NCBI RefSeq assembly: GCF_001620265.1
Contig: NZ_CP012661.1
Span: forward strand, 248,001 to 312,000
Direction: 5' to 3'
Source: Frigidibacter mobilis
GTDB taxonomy: Bacteria; Pseudomonadota; Alphaproteobacteria; Rhodobacterales; Rhodobacteraceae
DNA: 64,000 nucleotides
A program made the position numbers and the translations under genes. Within the stretch, counting starts at the first letter, position 1. Each line of letters opens with the position of its first letter. Shown piece by piece: positions 17,913-27,654 of this stretch. A model generated the notes under the pieces. It did not search any database. It saw nothing but the letters and a program-made list of their open reading frames with translations, and was not told where the DNA came from.

Positions 17913-18739
17913 GCCGGGCCGGGAAGGCTGGCGATGTCGGGCACCGGGCCATCCCCGGCATAGGCGCGCCAGAGGTCGATCAGCGGGCGCAATTGTTCAG
18001 CCTTGTCATGGTCTTGCCAGGGCTTCTCATACTGGAAATGCAGGATGCGGATCGCCTTCCAGTCCCAGAGCTGGGGCATGGCGAACCACACGTATTGCAG
18101 CATGTTGCAGAACACCGGAAGGCCATGCCAGTCCGGGAAGTAGCTTTCCAGAAAGGTCTGGTCCGTCCGCCGCCAGAACGCGCCGGGCACATCGAGCCGC
18201 GCCATCATCGCATGATAGGTCGCTGCAGAGGGACGGGCGGTGAACACGCCCGAGTTCATGCGGTGAAAATCGGCAACGCTTTCATAGACATTGGGCGCGG
18301 CGCAGAACTCGGGGTAGTCGAACAGCACATCTGAATTGCGCAGTACCAGCGCATCGGCATCGACGAACACCACCGCCTCGTAATCCAGCTGCCACAGCCG
18401 CAGCTTGGCGAAATTGTCAAGCGGCGTGTGGAAGGGCGGCTTGGTGCCCTTGGTGAAGGCGGCGCGGGCATGCAGCGCGTCACGGGCATGGGCGGCGTTG
18501 AACCCGGGGCTGGTCGGCAGCAGGTCCACCTGCACCAGCCGCGCGCCAAGCGCCTTCAGCGGGGCCAGATCGGCCACCGCAACGTCGGTGTGCAGCACCA
18601 CCAGATCGGCCGAAGTGCCCGTCAGCACAAGCGAGCGCAGCAGCGCCCGGGCGCCAAGCGCGTAATCGGCATTGGTGACCAGCGTGACCCAGGCCCGGCG
18701 ACTCTGCGCCGGGCCATCAGCCAGAAGTCCGTCAGTCAT
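17909..18739 (-). CDS. sqdD: Sulfolipid glycosyltransferase SqdD (glycogenin-like, GT8 type)
   Basis: A 276-residue GT-A glycosyltransferase. WVTLVTNADYALGARALLRSL is the GT8/glycogenin N-terminus and FVDADALVL holds the metal-binding DxD. The HRMNSGVF segment and DQTFLESYF are acceptor-side motifs of the family. In R. sphaeroides SqdD is the proposed transferase of sulfoquinovose from UDP-sulfoquinovose to diacylglycerol at the cytoplasmic membrane face. It starts immediately after the sqdB stop codon and overlaps sqdC by 4 nt. Assignment is strong because of the flanking genes; alone it would be called a generic GT8. Confidence 0.82.
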   Translation of the reverse strand: MTDGLLADGPAQSRRAWVTLVTNADYALGARALLRSLVLTGTSADLVVLHTDVAVADLAPLKALGARLVQVDLLPTSPGFNAAHARDALHARAAFTKGTKPPFHTPLDNFAKLRLWQLDYEAVVFVDADALVLRNSDVLFDYPEFCAAPNVYESVADFHRMNSGVFTARPSAATYHAMMARLDVPGAFWRRTDQTFLESYFPDWHGLPVFCNMLQYVWFAMPQLWDWKAIRILHFQYEKPWQDHDKAEQLRPLIDLWRAYAGDGPVPDIASLPGPA

Positions 18740-19954
18740 TCACGAAACCGACCGCAGGCGCTTGCCTTCCGGGTCATGCTCCACCCGCTTGGCGATGTCC
18801 TTGGTCCAGGCCGACACGGCGGGCACGCGGCTCCGGTCGATGCGGTGGGCGAACCTCTTCGCCACGTCCACCACCTCGGACAGCAATCCTTCGGCCAGGG
18901 TGATCGGGTTCAGGCCAAGCGCGAGGAACTGGTCATTGTTCACGATCAGCTCGTTCTCGTCTGCCTCCTTGCGCGGGTTGGGCAGGTAGGCGACCTTGGC
19001 GCCGGTCATCTTCGCCACCAGCTCTGCCAGGTCGCGGACGCGGTGGGTCTCGGTCATCTGGTTGAAGATCCGCACCCGCTCGCCCGCCTTCGGCGCATCG
19101 CCAAGGGCCAGCTCGATGCAGCGCACCGAATCCTGGATGTGGATGAAGGCGCGGGTCTGCCCGCCAGTGCCATGCACCGTCAGCGGATAGCCGATGGCGG
19201 CCTGGATCAGGAAGCGGTTCAGCACGGTGCCATAGTCGCCGTCATAGTCGAAACGGTTGATGAGCTGGGCATGGCGGCTGGTCTGGTCGGTATTGGTGCC
19301 CCAGACGATGCCCTGGTGCAGGTCGGTGATGCGCAGCCCGTCATTCTGAGCGTAGAACTGGAACAGGATCTGATCGAGGCTCTTGGTCATGTGATAGACC
19401 GAGCCCGGGCGGGTGGGATAGAGGATCTCCAGCCCCTTCTTGCCGTTCGGGGTGTCGATTTCCACGTCCAGATACCCCTCGGGGATCGGTGCGCCGACGC
19501 TGGAATAGCCGTAGACGCCCATCGTGCCGAGATGGATCAGATGCGCATCGACGCCGGTTTCCACCATCGCTGCCAGCAGGTTATGCGTGGCCGAGACGTT
19601 GTTGTTGACGGTATAGACCTTGTGGCGGTCGGTCTTCATCGAATAGGGCGCGGCACGCTGTTCGGCGAAATGGATGATCGCATCGGGGCGGTATTCCTCG
19701 AGCCAGGACTTGATGCGGTCATACTCGCGCAGGTCGAGGAAATGAAAATGCAGCTTCTCGCCGGTTTCCTGTTGCCAGATGCGGCAGCGTTCCTGGATGC
19801 TGTCCATCGGGGTCAGCGACTGGACGCCAAGCTCCGTGTCGATCCAGCGCCGCGACAGGTTGTCGACGATATGAACCTCATGCCCCAGATTCGACAGGTG
19901 CAGGGATGTCGGCCATCCCACGAAGCCGTCGCCGCCAAGAACCGCAATCCGCAT
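18740..19954 (-). CDS. sqdB: UDP-sulfoquinovose synthase
   Basis: Converts UDP-glucose and sulfite to UDP-sulfoquinovose, the head-group donor for the sulfolipid SQDG. The 404-residue protein has the Rossmann loop GGDGFVG (7-13), and the catalytic Thr144 (HLGTMGVYGY), Tyr187 and Lys191 (VYHMTKS) of the SQD1/SqdB family. FAEQRAAPYSMKTD and HQGIVWGTNT are family-specific. The ATG at 19954 has AAGGAG 8 nt upstream; a frame reaching to 19981 does not. First gene of sqdBDC, divergent from the polyol operon. Sulfolipid is usual in photosynthetic and phosphate-limited Rhodobacterales. Confidence 0.93.
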   Translation of the reverse strand: MRIAVLGGDGFVGWPTSLHLSNLGHEVHIVDNLSRRWIDTELGVQSLTPMDSIQERCRIWQQETGEKLHFHFLDLREYDRIKSWLEEYRPDAIIHFAEQRAAPYSMKTDRHKVYTVNNNVSATHNLLAAMVETGVDAHLIHLGTMGVYGYSSVGAPIPEGYLDVEIDTPNGKKGLEILYPTRPGSVYHMTKSLDQILFQFYAQNDGLRITDLHQGIVWGTNTDQTSRHAQLINRFDYDGDYGTVLNRFLIQAAIGYPLTVHGTGGQTRAFIHIQDSVRCIELALGDAPKAGERVRIFNQMTETHRVRDLAELVAKMTGAKVAYLPNPRKEADENELIVNNDQFLALGLNPITLAEGLLSEVVDVAKRFAHRIDRSRVPAVSAWTKDIAKRVEHDPEGKRLRSVS

Positions 19955-20156
19955 TTGTCTTCTCCTTCCAAATCCGGTCACCCGAACATGCCATGATCGG
20001 GCGGTTTTGTGCCTGTTTGACCTGTGCTGATGTGACGGTGCAATGAACTATTTAAGACAGGTAACGGCCAACGCGTCCACATCGGCAGGGTTCCGCCCGG
20101 GCTGCGGTCGGTCCATAAGGGCGCAAGGGGCAGCGGGCCTGGGGCGTGGGGGCGGC

Positions 20157-20852
20157 ATGAGCGGCGAGATTGACCTGGTGATCTTCGATTGCGACGGGGT
20201 TCTGATCGACAGCGAGATCATCAGCGCGCAGATGCTGGTGGCCGAACTGGCGGGGCTGGGGGTGACGATCGACCTGCCCTATGTGGCGCGGCATTTCCTG
20301 GGGCGCAGCTATCCCACGGTGATGAAGGTGATCCGGGCAGAGTTCGGGGTAGATCTGCCCGAGGCCTTCGAGGACCAGTACCGCCAGCGGCTGCTGGCCG
20401 CGTTCGAGGCGCGGCTGGCGGTGATGCCAGGGGCGGCAGGGGTGCTGGCGGGGATGGCGCGGCCGTGGTGCGTGGCCACCTCCTCCAGCCAGGCGCGGGC
20501 GGAACGCTCGCTGGCGATTGCCGGGCTGGCGGGGCTGGTGGGGGCGCGGCTGTTCACCGCAGGCATGGTGGTGAACGGCAAGCCGGCACCGGACCTGTTC
20601 TTGCTGGCGGCCGCGCGGATGGGGGCCGATCCGGCGCGCTGCCTGGTGGTGGAGGACAGCCTGAACGGTATCCGCGCCGCCCGTTCCGCGGGGATGCGGG
20701 TCTGGCGCTTTACCGGCGGCAGCCATATGGGGCCTGATCTGGAAGACGAACCCGAGGATGCCCGCCCCGAGCTGCGGTTTGCGTCCTTCGCGGGTTTCTT
20801 CCAGATTGATTCCCGACTGGGCGGGATCGGGCAGATCGGGGGCAAGACATGA
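20157..20852 (+). CDS. HAD family phosphatase of the polyol operon
   Basis: A 231-residue HAD hydrolase (beta-phosphoglucomutase/phosphatase-like subfamily). Motif I is [11 protein letters not shown] with the nucleophile Asp, motif II lies in CVATSSSQ, motif III Lys in NGKPAPDLF, and motif IV is [12 protein letters not shown]. No membrane segment. It likely dephosphorylates a sugar phosphate that arises during polyol metabolism. The ATG at 20157 begins the conserved first strand; the frame extends to 20043 without a ribosome site. Its stop overlaps the regulator start by 4 nt (20849-20852). Confidence 0.85.
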   Translation: MSGEIDLVIFDCDGVLIDSEIISAQMLVAELAGLGVTIDLPYVARHFLGRSYPTVMKVIRAEFGVDLPEAFEDQYRQRLLAAFEARLAVMPGAAGVLAGMARPWCVATSSSQARAERSLAIAGLAGLVGARLFTAGMVVNGKPAPDLFLLAAARMGADPARCLVVEDSLNGIRAARSAGMRVWRFTGGSHMGPDLEDEPEDARPELRFASFAGFFQIDSRLGGIGQIGGKT

Positions 20853-21799
20853 GCCGGGCAGAGACCGAGATCACCACGCTGGACGAGGCCGCGCGCGCGG
20901 GCTGGCTGTCCTATGTCGGCGGGCTGACGCAGGATCAGATCGCGGCGGAACTGGGCGTGTCGCGGCAGCGGGTGCAGCGGCTGGTCAGCCGGGCGCTGGC
21001 CGAGGGGCTGATCCGGGTTCGGCTGGATCATCGCATCGCCTCCTGCCTGCGGCTGGAGGCAGAGCTGGCGCGGCGGTTCCGGCTGCTGGAATGCCGGGTG
21101 GCGCCCTCGCTGGGCGCGGCGGGCGACCCTGCGCGGGGCATTGCGGGGGTAGCGGCGGACCTGTTCGAGCGGATGCTGATCCGGCCCGAGCCGCTGGTGA
21201 TCGCGGTCGGCACCGGGCGGGCGTTGCGGGGGATGGCGGATGAGTTGCAGCCGCAGCTCTGCGACCGGCACCGCATCGTTTCGCTGATCGGGAATATCGC
21301 GCCTGACGGGTCGGCCAGCTTCTTCGACGTGCTGATGCGCATCGCCGACAAGCTGCAGGCGCCGCATTACCCGATGGCGGTGCCGGTGATTTCCGACACG
21401 GCCGAGGAACGGGCGGCGTTCCACAAGCTGCGTCCGGTGCAGGCGGTGGTGACGTTGGCGCGGCAGGCGGATGCGACCTTTGTCGGCGTCGGCCAGATGG
21501 GAGATGACGCGCCCTTGTACAAGGACGGGTTCATCACCGCGGTGGAACTGGCCGAGGTGCAGGCACAGGGCGCGGTGGGCGAGGTGGCGGGGAATATCTT
21601 CGACGCCTCGGGCCGCTATATCGACAGCGGGATCTCGGCGCGGATGGGCGGGGTGCGGATCGCGCCGGCGCGGGAAGAGCCGATCATTGGCATCGCCGCC
21701 GGGCCGACCAAGGTGCCGGCGATCCGCGCGGCGCTGGCGGGGCGGATCATCAATGGCCTCGTGACAGACGAGGCTACGGCACAAGCACTTCTGGCCTGA
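20849..21799 (+). CDS. SorC/DeoR-type sugar-binding transcriptional regulator of the polyol operon
   Basis: A 316-residue regulator with an N-terminal helix-turn-helix ([20 protein letters not shown], about 25-45) and a C-terminal sugar-phosphate-binding domain of the SorC family. In that domain, [27 protein letters not shown] and [12 protein letters not shown] line the effector pocket. It is expected to sense a polyol or sugar phosphate and control the smo genes just downstream. The gap between its stop and smoE holds a good sigma-70 promoter whose -10 overlaps an imperfect palindrome (21855-21870), a plausible operator. Confidence 0.9.
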   Translation: MSRAETEITTLDEAARAGWLSYVGGLTQDQIAAELGVSRQRVQRLVSRALAEGLIRVRLDHRIASCLRLEAELARRFRLLECRVAPSLGAAGDPARGIAGVAADLFERMLIRPEPLVIAVGTGRALRGMADELQPQLCDRHRIVSLIGNIAPDGSASFFDVLMRIADKLQAPHYPMAVPVISDTAEERAAFHKLRPVQAVVTLARQADATFVGVGQMGDDAPLYKDGFITAVELAEVQAQGAVGEVAGNIFDASGRYIDSGISARMGGVRIAPAREEPIIGIAAGPTKVPAIRAALAGRIINGLVTDEATAQALLA

Positions 21800-21833
21800 C
21801 TCTGCCCGGCGGTTAGGGCCCGCAGAATCTGCG

Positions 21834-21870
21834 TTGACTTTGGTGTGACTGTGGCTGAATATTTACTCAG
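21834..21870 (+). promoter_or_regulatory. smoE promoter with overlapping palindromic operator
   Basis: TTGACT (21834-21839), a 17-nt spacer and GAATAT (21857-21862) fit a sigma-70-type promoter. The -10 element lies in ctgaatatttactcag (21855-21870), an imperfect palindrome with CTGA/TCAG ends. This is the arrangement expected for a site repressed by the SorC-type regulator encoded just upstream. Assignment is inferred from position and symmetry. Confidence 0.55.
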
Positions 21871-21930
21871 CAGACGGGCAAATGCTCACTACCGGCGATG
21901 CCCAGTAACCTGCCAAGGGAGGACGACCTA

Positions 21931-23241
21931 ATGACACTGACGCTTCGCGCCTTGCTGGGCGCGTGTGCCGTTGGCGCGCTTGCCAGCGCCGCCACCGCCG
22001 AGACCATCACCGTCGCCACCGTGAATAACGGCGACATGATCCGCATGCAGGGCCTGATGGCCGATTTCAACGCCAAGCACCCCGATATCCAGGTGGAGTG
22101 GGTGACGCTGGAAGAGAATGTGCTGCGCCAGCGCGTGACCACCGACATCGCCACCAAGGGCGGCCAGTTCGACGTGATGACCATCGGCACCTACGAGGCA
22201 CCGATCTGGGGCAAGCAGGGCTGGCTGGTCAGCCTGAACGACCTGCCCGCCGAATATGACGTGGACGACCTGCTGCCGGCGATCCGCGGCGGGTTGACCG
22301 TCGAGGGCGAGCTGATCGCGGCGCCGTTCTATGGCGAGTCGTCGATGGTGATGTACCGCACTGACCTGATGGAAGCTGCCGGGCTGGACATGCCCGAGGC
22401 CCCGACCTGGGAGTTCATCAAGCAAGCCGCGGCGGCGATGACCGACAAGGCGAGCGAACAGTACGGCATCTGCCTGCGCGGCAAGGCCGGCTGGGGCGAG
22501 AACATGGCCTTCCTGTCGGCGATGGCCAACAGCTATGGCGCCAAGTGGTTCGACATGGACTGGAAGCCGCAGTTCGACAGCCCGGAATGGAAGGCGACGC
22601 TGACCGACTACCTGATGCTGATGAACGAATACGGCCCGCCCGGCGGCCCGAACAACGGCTTCAACGAGAACCTCGCGCTGTTCCAGCAGGGCAAGTGCGG
22701 GATGTGGATCGACGCCACGGTGGCCGCGTCCTTTGTGACCAACCCGGCGGAATCGACCGTGGCAGACAAGGTGGGCTTCGCGCTCGCCCCGGACAATGGC
22801 CTTGGCAAGCGCGGCAACTGGCTGTGGGCGTGGAACCTTGCGATCCCCGCCGGCTCGCAGAAGGTCGATGCGGCGAAGGCGTTCATCGCCTGGGCCACGT
22901 CGAAGGAGTATCTGGAAGCCGTCGCGGCCAACGAAGGCTGGGCGAATGTGCCCCCGGGCACCCGCACCTCGCTCTACGAGAACCCCGAATACCAGAAGGT
23001 GCCCTTCGCCGCGATGACGCTGGAGAGCATCAACGCTGCCGATCCGACCAAGCCGACGGTGGATGAGGTCCCCTATGTGGGAGTGCAGTTCGTGGCGATC
23101 CCAGAGTTCCAGGGCATCGGCACCGCGGTGGGCCAGCAATTCTCGGCGGCGCTTGCCGGCAGCTCCTCGGCCGATGACGCCCTGGCCGCGGCACAGGTGC
23201 TGACGACGCGCGAGATGACGCGGGCCGGCTACATCAAGTGA
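21931..23241 (+). CDS. smoE: Sorbitol/mannitol ABC transporter substrate-binding protein
   Basis: Periplasmic receptor of 436 residues with a clear signal peptide (about 1-23, ending ATA before ETITVATV). It belongs to the family 1 solute-binding proteins; DFNAKHPDIQVEWVTLEEN, GGQFDVMTIGTYEAP, FYGESSMVMYRTDLM and the RGNWLWAWNLAIP segment are typical of polyol receptors. GGGAGG lies 8 nt before the ATG at 21931. A hairpin (23250-23281) after its stop probably stabilises the receptor message relative to the downstream genes. Confidence 0.92.
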   Translation: MTLTLRALLGACAVGALASAATAETITVATVNNGDMIRMQGLMADFNAKHPDIQVEWVTLEENVLRQRVTTDIATKGGQFDVMTIGTYEAPIWGKQGWLVSLNDLPAEYDVDDLLPAIRGGLTVEGELIAAPFYGESSMVMYRTDLMEAAGLDMPEAPTWEFIKQAAAAMTDKASEQYGICLRGKAGWGENMAFLSAMANSYGAKWFDMDWKPQFDSPEWKATLTDYLMLMNEYGPPGGPNNGFNENLALFQQGKCGMWIDATVAASFVTNPAESTVADKVGFALAPDNGLGKRGNWLWAWNLAIPAGSQKVDAAKAFIAWATSKEYLEAVAANEGWANVPPGTRTSLYENPEYQKVPFAAMTLESINAADPTKPTVDEVPYVGVQFVAIPEFQGIGTAVGQQFSAALAGSSSADDALAAAQVLTTREMTRAGYIK

Positions 23242-23249
23242 TGTGCAAC

Positions 23250-23281
23250 GGGGCAGAGGCGGCGCAACCTGCTTCTGCCCC
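23250..23281 (+). promoter_or_regulatory. Intercistronic hairpin after smoE
   Basis: ggggcaga (23250-23257) pairs perfectly with tctgcccc (23274-23281) around a 16-nt loop in the 66-nt gap between smoE and smoF. No T-run follows, so it is unlikely to be a full terminator. Such stems commonly protect receptor mRNA and lower permease expression. Confidence 0.5.
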
Positions 23282-23307
23282 TTGCGTTTCCCAAAAGGAC
23301 ATTTCCG

Positions 23308-24180
23308 ATGGCTACTCAGGCTTCGCGCCTTGCCGGCCGGCTGATGATCTCGCCTGCAGTGGTCCTGCTGCTGCTGTGGATGATCGTGCCGCTGGGGATG
23401 ACGCTGTATTTCTCGTTCCTGCGCTACAACCTCTTGATGCCGGGCATGGAGTCCTGGGCGGGCTTTGACAATTACCGCTATTTCCTGTCCGACCCGGCCT
23501 TCTTCACCGCGCTGAGCAATACGCTGCTGCTGGTGGGCGGCGTGCTGCTGATTACCACCGTTGGCGGCGTGTTGCTGGCGCTGCTGCTGGACCAGCCGTT
23601 CTGGGGGCAGGGAATCGTGCGGGTGCTGGTGATTGCGCCGTTCTTCGTGATGCCAACCGTTTCGGCGCTGGTCTGGAAAAACATGTTCATGAACCCGGTC
23701 AACGGGCTTTTCGCGCATCTGGCCAAGGCCCTGGGGATGCAGCCCTTCGACTTTCTGTCGGTGGCGCCGCTGCTGTCGATCACGCTGATCGTGGCCTGGC
23801 AATGGCTGCCCTTCGCCACGCTGATCCTGCTGACCGCGCTGCAGAGCCTGGACAGCGAGCAGCTTGAGGCGGCCGAAATGGATGGCGCCCCGCCGCTGAG
23901 CCGGTTCCGCCACATCATGCTGCCGCATCTGGCGCGGGCGGCGACGGTGGTGATCCTGATCCAGACCATCTTCCTGCTATCCACCTTTGCCGAGATCCTG
24001 GTCACCACCAATGGCGGGCCCGGCACGGCCTCCACTACGCTGACCTACCTCGTCTACGTGCAGTCGCTGCTGCAGTTCGACGTGGGCAGCGGGGCAGCGG
24101 GCGGCATCGTCGCGGTCATTCTCGCCAATATCGTTGCGATCTTCCTGATGCGGATGATCGGCAAGAACCTGGAGACCTGA
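23308..24180 (+). CDS. smoF: Polyol ABC transporter permease SmoF
   Basis: Inner-membrane permease, 290 residues, six predicted helices (first about 15-37). The EAA coupling loop is LEAAEMDGAPPLSRFRHIMLPHL. The motif TNGGPGTASTTLTYLVY is highly characteristic of MalF-type sugar permeases. Together with SmoG it forms the pore for sorbitol, mannitol and related polyols. AAAGGA precedes the ATG. The stop lies 3 nt before the smoG start. Confidence 0.93.
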   Translation: MATQASRLAGRLMISPAVVLLLLWMIVPLGMTLYFSFLRYNLLMPGMESWAGFDNYRYFLSDPAFFTALSNTLLLVGGVLLITTVGGVLLALLLDQPFWGQGIVRVLVIAPFFVMPTVSALVWKNMFMNPVNGLFAHLAKALGMQPFDFLSVAPLLSITLIVAWQWLPFATLILLTALQSLDSEQLEAAEMDGAPPLSRFRHIMLPHLARAATVVILIQTIFLLSTFAEILVTTNGGPGTASTTLTYLVYVQSLLQFDVGSGAAGGIVAVILANIVAIFLMRMIGKNLET

Positions 24181-24183
24181 GCA

Positions 24184-25014
24184 ATGGCCCGAGCAACCTC
24201 CACCCGCCGCAAGGCCATCGTCACGGTGATCGCCTGGGCCATCGGGATCGCCATCTTCTTCCCGATCCTGTGGACGATCCTCACCAGCTTCAAGTCCGAG
24301 GGCGACGCGATCGCCAGCCCGCCCAAGTTCCTGTTCTTCGACTGGACGCTGGAGAACTACTTCACCGTGCAGGAGCGGTCGAACTACTTCCGCCACTTCT
24401 GGAACTCGGTGGTGATCTCGGTCGGATCGACCCTCTGCGCGCTGGTGATCGGGATTCCGGCGGCCTGGTCTATGGCCTTCGTACCGGGCCGGCGCACCAA
24501 GGACGTGCTGATGTGGATGCTGTCCACGAAGATGATGCCGGCGGTGGGCGTGCTGGTGCCGATTTACCTGATCTTCCGGGACTTCGGCCTGCTCGATACC
24601 CGCACCGGGCTGGTGATCGTGCTGACGCTGATGAACCTGCCGATCGTGGTGTGGATGCTTTACACCTACTTCAAGGAAATCCCGTCGGAGATCCTTGAAG
24701 CGGCACGGATGGACGGCGCTGGCCTGCGCGCCGAAATCCTCTATGTGCTGACGCCGATGGCGGTGCCGGGCATCGCCTCGACCATGCTGCTGAACATCAT
24801 CCTCGCGTGGAACGAGGCGTTCTGGTCGCTGCAGCTTGCCACGTCGAAGGCGGCGCCGCTGACCACGTTCATTGCCGGCTATTCCAGCCCCGAGGGGCTG
24901 TTCTACGCGAAACTCTCTGCCGCCTCGACGCTGGCCATCGCACCGATCCTGATCCTGGGCTGGTTCAGCCAGAAGCAGCTGGTGCGCGGGCTGACCTTCG
25001 GCGCGGTGAAATAA
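24184..25014 (+). CDS. smoG: Polyol ABC transporter permease SmoG
   Basis: MalG-type permease of 276 residues with six predicted helices. The EAA loop is [29 protein letters not shown]. The N-terminal [21 protein letters not shown] and the C-terminal [12 protein letters not shown] are usual for this family. It follows smoF by 3 nt and precedes smoK by 10 nt, so it is co-transcribed. Confidence 0.93.
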   Translation: MARATSTRRKAIVTVIAWAIGIAIFFPILWTILTSFKSEGDAIASPPKFLFFDWTLENYFTVQERSNYFRHFWNSVVISVGSTLCALVIGIPAAWSMAFVPGRRTKDVLMWMLSTKMMPAVGVLVPIYLIFRDFGLLDTRTGLVIVLTLMNLPIVVWMLYTYFKEIPSEILEAARMDGAGLRAEILYVLTPMAVPGIASTMLLNIILAWNEAFWSLQLATSKAAPLTTFIAGYSSPEGLFYAKLSAASTLAIAPILILGWFSQKQLVRGLTFGAVK

Positions 25015-25024
25015 GGGGACCATC

Positions 25025-26020
25025 ATGGGCCATATCGAACTGAAGGGCGTGACCAAGCGCTTTGGCGAAGCCGAGGTGATCCCGCCGCTGGATCTGACCA
25101 TCGGCAAGGGCGAATTCGTGGTTTTCGTCGGGCCCTCGGGCTGCGGCAAGTCCACGCTGTTGCGGCTGATCGCCGGGCTGGAGGATACTAGCGGCGGGCG
25201 GATCGAGATCGACGGCAAGGACGCGACCGGGTTGCCGCCGGCCAAACGCGGGCTGGCGATGGTGTTTCAAAGCTACGCGCTCTACCCGCATATGTCGGTG
25301 CGCAGGAACATCGGCTTTCCGCTGAAGATGGCGGGGCTGGACAAGGCGGCGATCGACGCGAAGGTCGAGGCGGCGGCCAAGGTGCTGAACCTCGGCGCCT
25401 ATCTGGACCGGCGCCCCGGGCAGCTGTCGGGCGGGCAGCGGCAGCGGGTTGCCATCGGGCGGGCCATCGTGCGCAGCCCCTCGGCGTTCCTGTTCGACGA
25501 GCCGCTGTCGAATCTCGATGCGGCGCTGCGGGTGAACATGCGGCTGGAGATTTCCGAGCTGCACCAGACGCTGAAGACCACGATGATATACGTGACCCAC
25601 GACCAGGTCGAGGCGATGACGATGGCCGACAAGATCGTGGTGCTGCAAGCCGGCAGGATCGAGCAGGTGGGCAGCCCGCTGGACCTGTACCGCGCGCCGG
25701 CGAACCGCTTTGTGGCCGGCTTCATCGGCAGCCCGCGGATGAACTTTGTCGGCGGCGCCGAGGCGGCCAAGCATGGGGCGCATGAGATCGGCATCCGGCC
25801 CGAGCATATCGCCGTCAGCCGCGAGGCAGGCGATTGGGCCGGGACGGTGGGGGTTTCCGAACATCTCGGCTCCGACACCTTCCTGCATGTGCAGACCGAG
25901 CACGGGACCATCAACCTGCGGGCGGGGGGCGATGTGGGCCTCTACCACGGCGACAAGGTGTTCCTGACGCCCGATGCCGCGCAGATCCACCGTTTCGACG
26001 CCGCGGGGATGGCGATGTGA
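25025..26020 (+). CDS. smoK: Polyol ABC transporter ATP-binding protein SmoK
   Basis: MalK/UgpC-type ATPase of 331 residues. Walker [10 protein letters not shown] (36-44), Q-loop FQSYALYPH, signature [15 protein letters not shown], Walker [12 protein letters not shown] and switch [10 protein letters not shown] are intact. A C-terminal TOBE/regulatory domain includes [11 protein letters not shown]. It powers SmoFG. Its TGA stop overlaps, by one base, the ATG of a 36-codon frame that looks like the remains of smoS. Confidence 0.94.
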   Translation: MGHIELKGVTKRFGEAEVIPPLDLTIGKGEFVVFVGPSGCGKSTLLRLIAGLEDTSGGRIEIDGKDATGLPPAKRGLAMVFQSYALYPHMSVRRNIGFPLKMAGLDKAAIDAKVEAAAKVLNLGAYLDRRPGQLSGGQRQRVAIGRAIVRSPSAFLFDEPLSNLDAALRVNMRLEISELHQTLKTTMIYVTHDQVEAMTMADKIVVLQAGRIEQVGSPLDLYRAPANRFVAGFIGSPRMNFVGGAEAAKHGAHEIGIRPEHIAVSREAGDWAGTVGVSEHLGSDTFLHVQTEHGTINLRAGGDVGLYHGDKVFLTPDAAQIHRFDAAGMAM

Positions 26021-26130
26021 TGCTGCGCCCCGCATCCGCGCTGCTTGCCGGCATCTTCCCTGCCTCGCCCGAGGCCGACGACATCGTCGCCCCGACATGC
26101 GCTGTCGGTGGCGGCCACTGGATGAACTGA
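26020..26130 (+). pseudogene. smoS: Remnant of smoS (sorbitol dehydrogenase), 3' end only
   Basis: The 111-bp gap between smoK and mtlK is an open frame of 36 codons. Its last ~25 residues read GIFPASPEADDIVAPTCAVG then GGHWMN. This matches, by memory of the family, the C-terminus of Rhodobacter SmoS, an SDR sorbitol dehydrogenase ending in a TPEADYIVAQTYNVDGG-like stretch and NWMS. About 230 residues of Rossmann core and active site are absent, so this cannot be an enzyme. Position is exactly where smoS sits in the R. sphaeroides polyol operon. An internal deletion that kept the downstream mtlK start in place is the simplest reading. It may still be translated as a coupling peptide into mtlK, whose ATG is 1 nt after its stop. 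Confidence 0.65.
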
Positions 26131-26131
26131 C

Positions 26132-27604
26132 ATGACCCTTTCCAACGCCACGCTTTCCGCGCTTCCCGCAACAGTCGCGCGCCCCGGCTATGACCGTGCG
26201 GCGCTGACCCCCGGCATCGTGCATGTCGGTTGCGGCAACTTCCACCGCGCGCATATGGCGGTGTATCTGGACGACCTGTTCGCCCTTGGCGAGGGGCAGG
26301 GCTGGGCGATCCTTGGCGCCGGTGTGCGCGAGGGCGACGCGCGGATGCGCGAGGTGCTGGCGGCGCAGGAGTACCTGTCGAGCGTGATCGAGCTGGCACC
26401 CGGTGCGCATTCCGCCCGCGTGATCGGCGCGATGACCGGCTTCGTGCCGGTGGAGCCCGGCAACCCCAGCCTGATCGCGGCGATGGCGGACCAGGCCATC
26501 CGCATCGTCAGCCTGACGGTGACGGAAGGGGGCTACTACATCGACCCCAAGACCGGCACCTTCAGCCCGGACCATCCCGATATCCTGCACGACGCGGCCA
26601 ACCCGGGCCGCCCGGGCACCGTGTTTGGCGCCATCGTCGCGGCGCTGCGGGAACGGCGGGCGGCGGGCGTTCCGGCCTTTACCGTGATGTGCTGCGACAA
26701 CGTCCCCCATAACGGCCATGTCACCCGCGACGCCGTGGTGGGGTTGGCGCAGCTGCAGGATGCCGAGCTTGCGGGATGGATCGCGGACACGGTGGCCTTC
26801 CCCAACTCTATGGTGGACCGCATCACCCCGGCGACCGGCCCGCGCGAGCGCGAGATGGCGGCCCGGCTTGGCCTGAACGATGCCGCCCCGGTCACCTGCG
26901 AGCCGTTCCGGCAATGGGTGATGGAGGACAATTTTCCCGCAGGCCGCCCGGCGCTGGAAAAGGTCGGCGTTACCTTCACCCCGCATGTGGACCGTTTCGA
27001 GACCATGAAGATCCGCATCCTGAACGGCGGGCACGCGATCATCGCCTATCCTGCAGGGCTGATGGACATCCAGTTCGTGCATGAGGCGATGGAGGAACCG
27101 CTGGTCAGCGCCTTCCTCAGCCGCATCCTGTCCACCGAGGTGATCCCGGTGGTGCCGCCGGTGCCGGGGCAGGACCTGGCCGAGTACAAGGCGTTGATCG
27201 TGGAGCGGTTCGCCAATCCCGAGGTGGCCGATACGGTGCGCCGCCTGTGCCTTGACGGTTCGAACCGGCAGCCGAAATTCATCATCCCGACGATTCGCGA
27301 CGTGCTGGCGGCGGGGGCTGAGCCGACCGGGCTGATCCTGCTCTCGGCGCTGTGGTGTCGCTATTGCGCGGGTACAACGGAAAGCGGCGCCGTGATCGCG
27401 CCGAACGATCCCAACTGGGAGATGCTGACGGCACGGGCGGCGCGGGCCAGGGACGAGCCCGCCGAATGGCTGGCGATGCGCGAGGTCTATGGCGATCTGG
27501 GCGAGATCCCAGCGGTGGCGGACAGCTTCGCAACCCTGCTGCGCGCGGTCTGGGCCGAGGGCTGCCGCCCGGTGATGCAGCGCTACCTTGCCGGCGCTCT
27601 CTGA
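26132..27604 (+). CDS. mtlK: Mannitol 2-dehydrogenase
   Basis: NAD-dependent oxidation of D-mannitol to D-fructose (family members also accept D-arabitol and sorbitol). The 490-residue protein is a polyol-specific long-chain dehydrogenase. The N-terminal Rossmann part includes IVHVGCGNFHRAHMAVYLDDL. The catalytic helix has MKIRILNGGHAIIAYPAG with the conserved Lys, Asn and His. VDRITPAT and WVMEDNFPAGRPALEKVGV are diagnostic of the family. Last gene of the polyol operon, followed by a stem-loop terminator. With smoS lost, this enzyme may be the only polyol dehydrogenase of the operon. Confidence 0.95.
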   Translation: MTLSNATLSALPATVARPGYDRAALTPGIVHVGCGNFHRAHMAVYLDDLFALGEGQGWAILGAGVREGDARMREVLAAQEYLSSVIELAPGAHSARVIGAMTGFVPVEPGNPSLIAAMADQAIRIVSLTVTEGGYYIDPKTGTFSPDHPDILHDAANPGRPGTVFGAIVAALRERRAAGVPAFTVMCCDNVPHNGHVTRDAVVGLAQLQDAELAGWIADTVAFPNSMVDRITPATGPREREMAARLGLNDAAPVTCEPFRQWVMEDNFPAGRPALEKVGVTFTPHVDRFETMKIRILNGGHAIIAYPAGLMDIQFVHEAMEEPLVSAFLSRILSTEVIPVVPPVPGQDLAEYKALIVERFANPEVADTVRRLCLDGSNRQPKFIIPTIRDVLAAGAEPTGLILLSALWCRYCAGTTESGAVIAPNDPNWEMLTARAARARDEPAEWLAMREVYGDLGEIPAVADSFATLLRAVWAEGCRPVMQRYLAGAL

Positions 27605-27620
27605 CACTTGACCCCTGGCG

Positions 27621-27654
27621 CAAGGGCCGGGCCGCCGCAGGTGCCCGACCCTTG
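27621..27654 (+). terminator. Terminator of the polyol operon
   Basis: caagggccgggc (27621-27632) and gcccgacccttg (27643-27654) form a 12-bp stem with one C-A mismatch and a 10-nt loop, followed by agtttgtg. It begins 17 nt after the mtlK stop. Confidence 0.6.
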
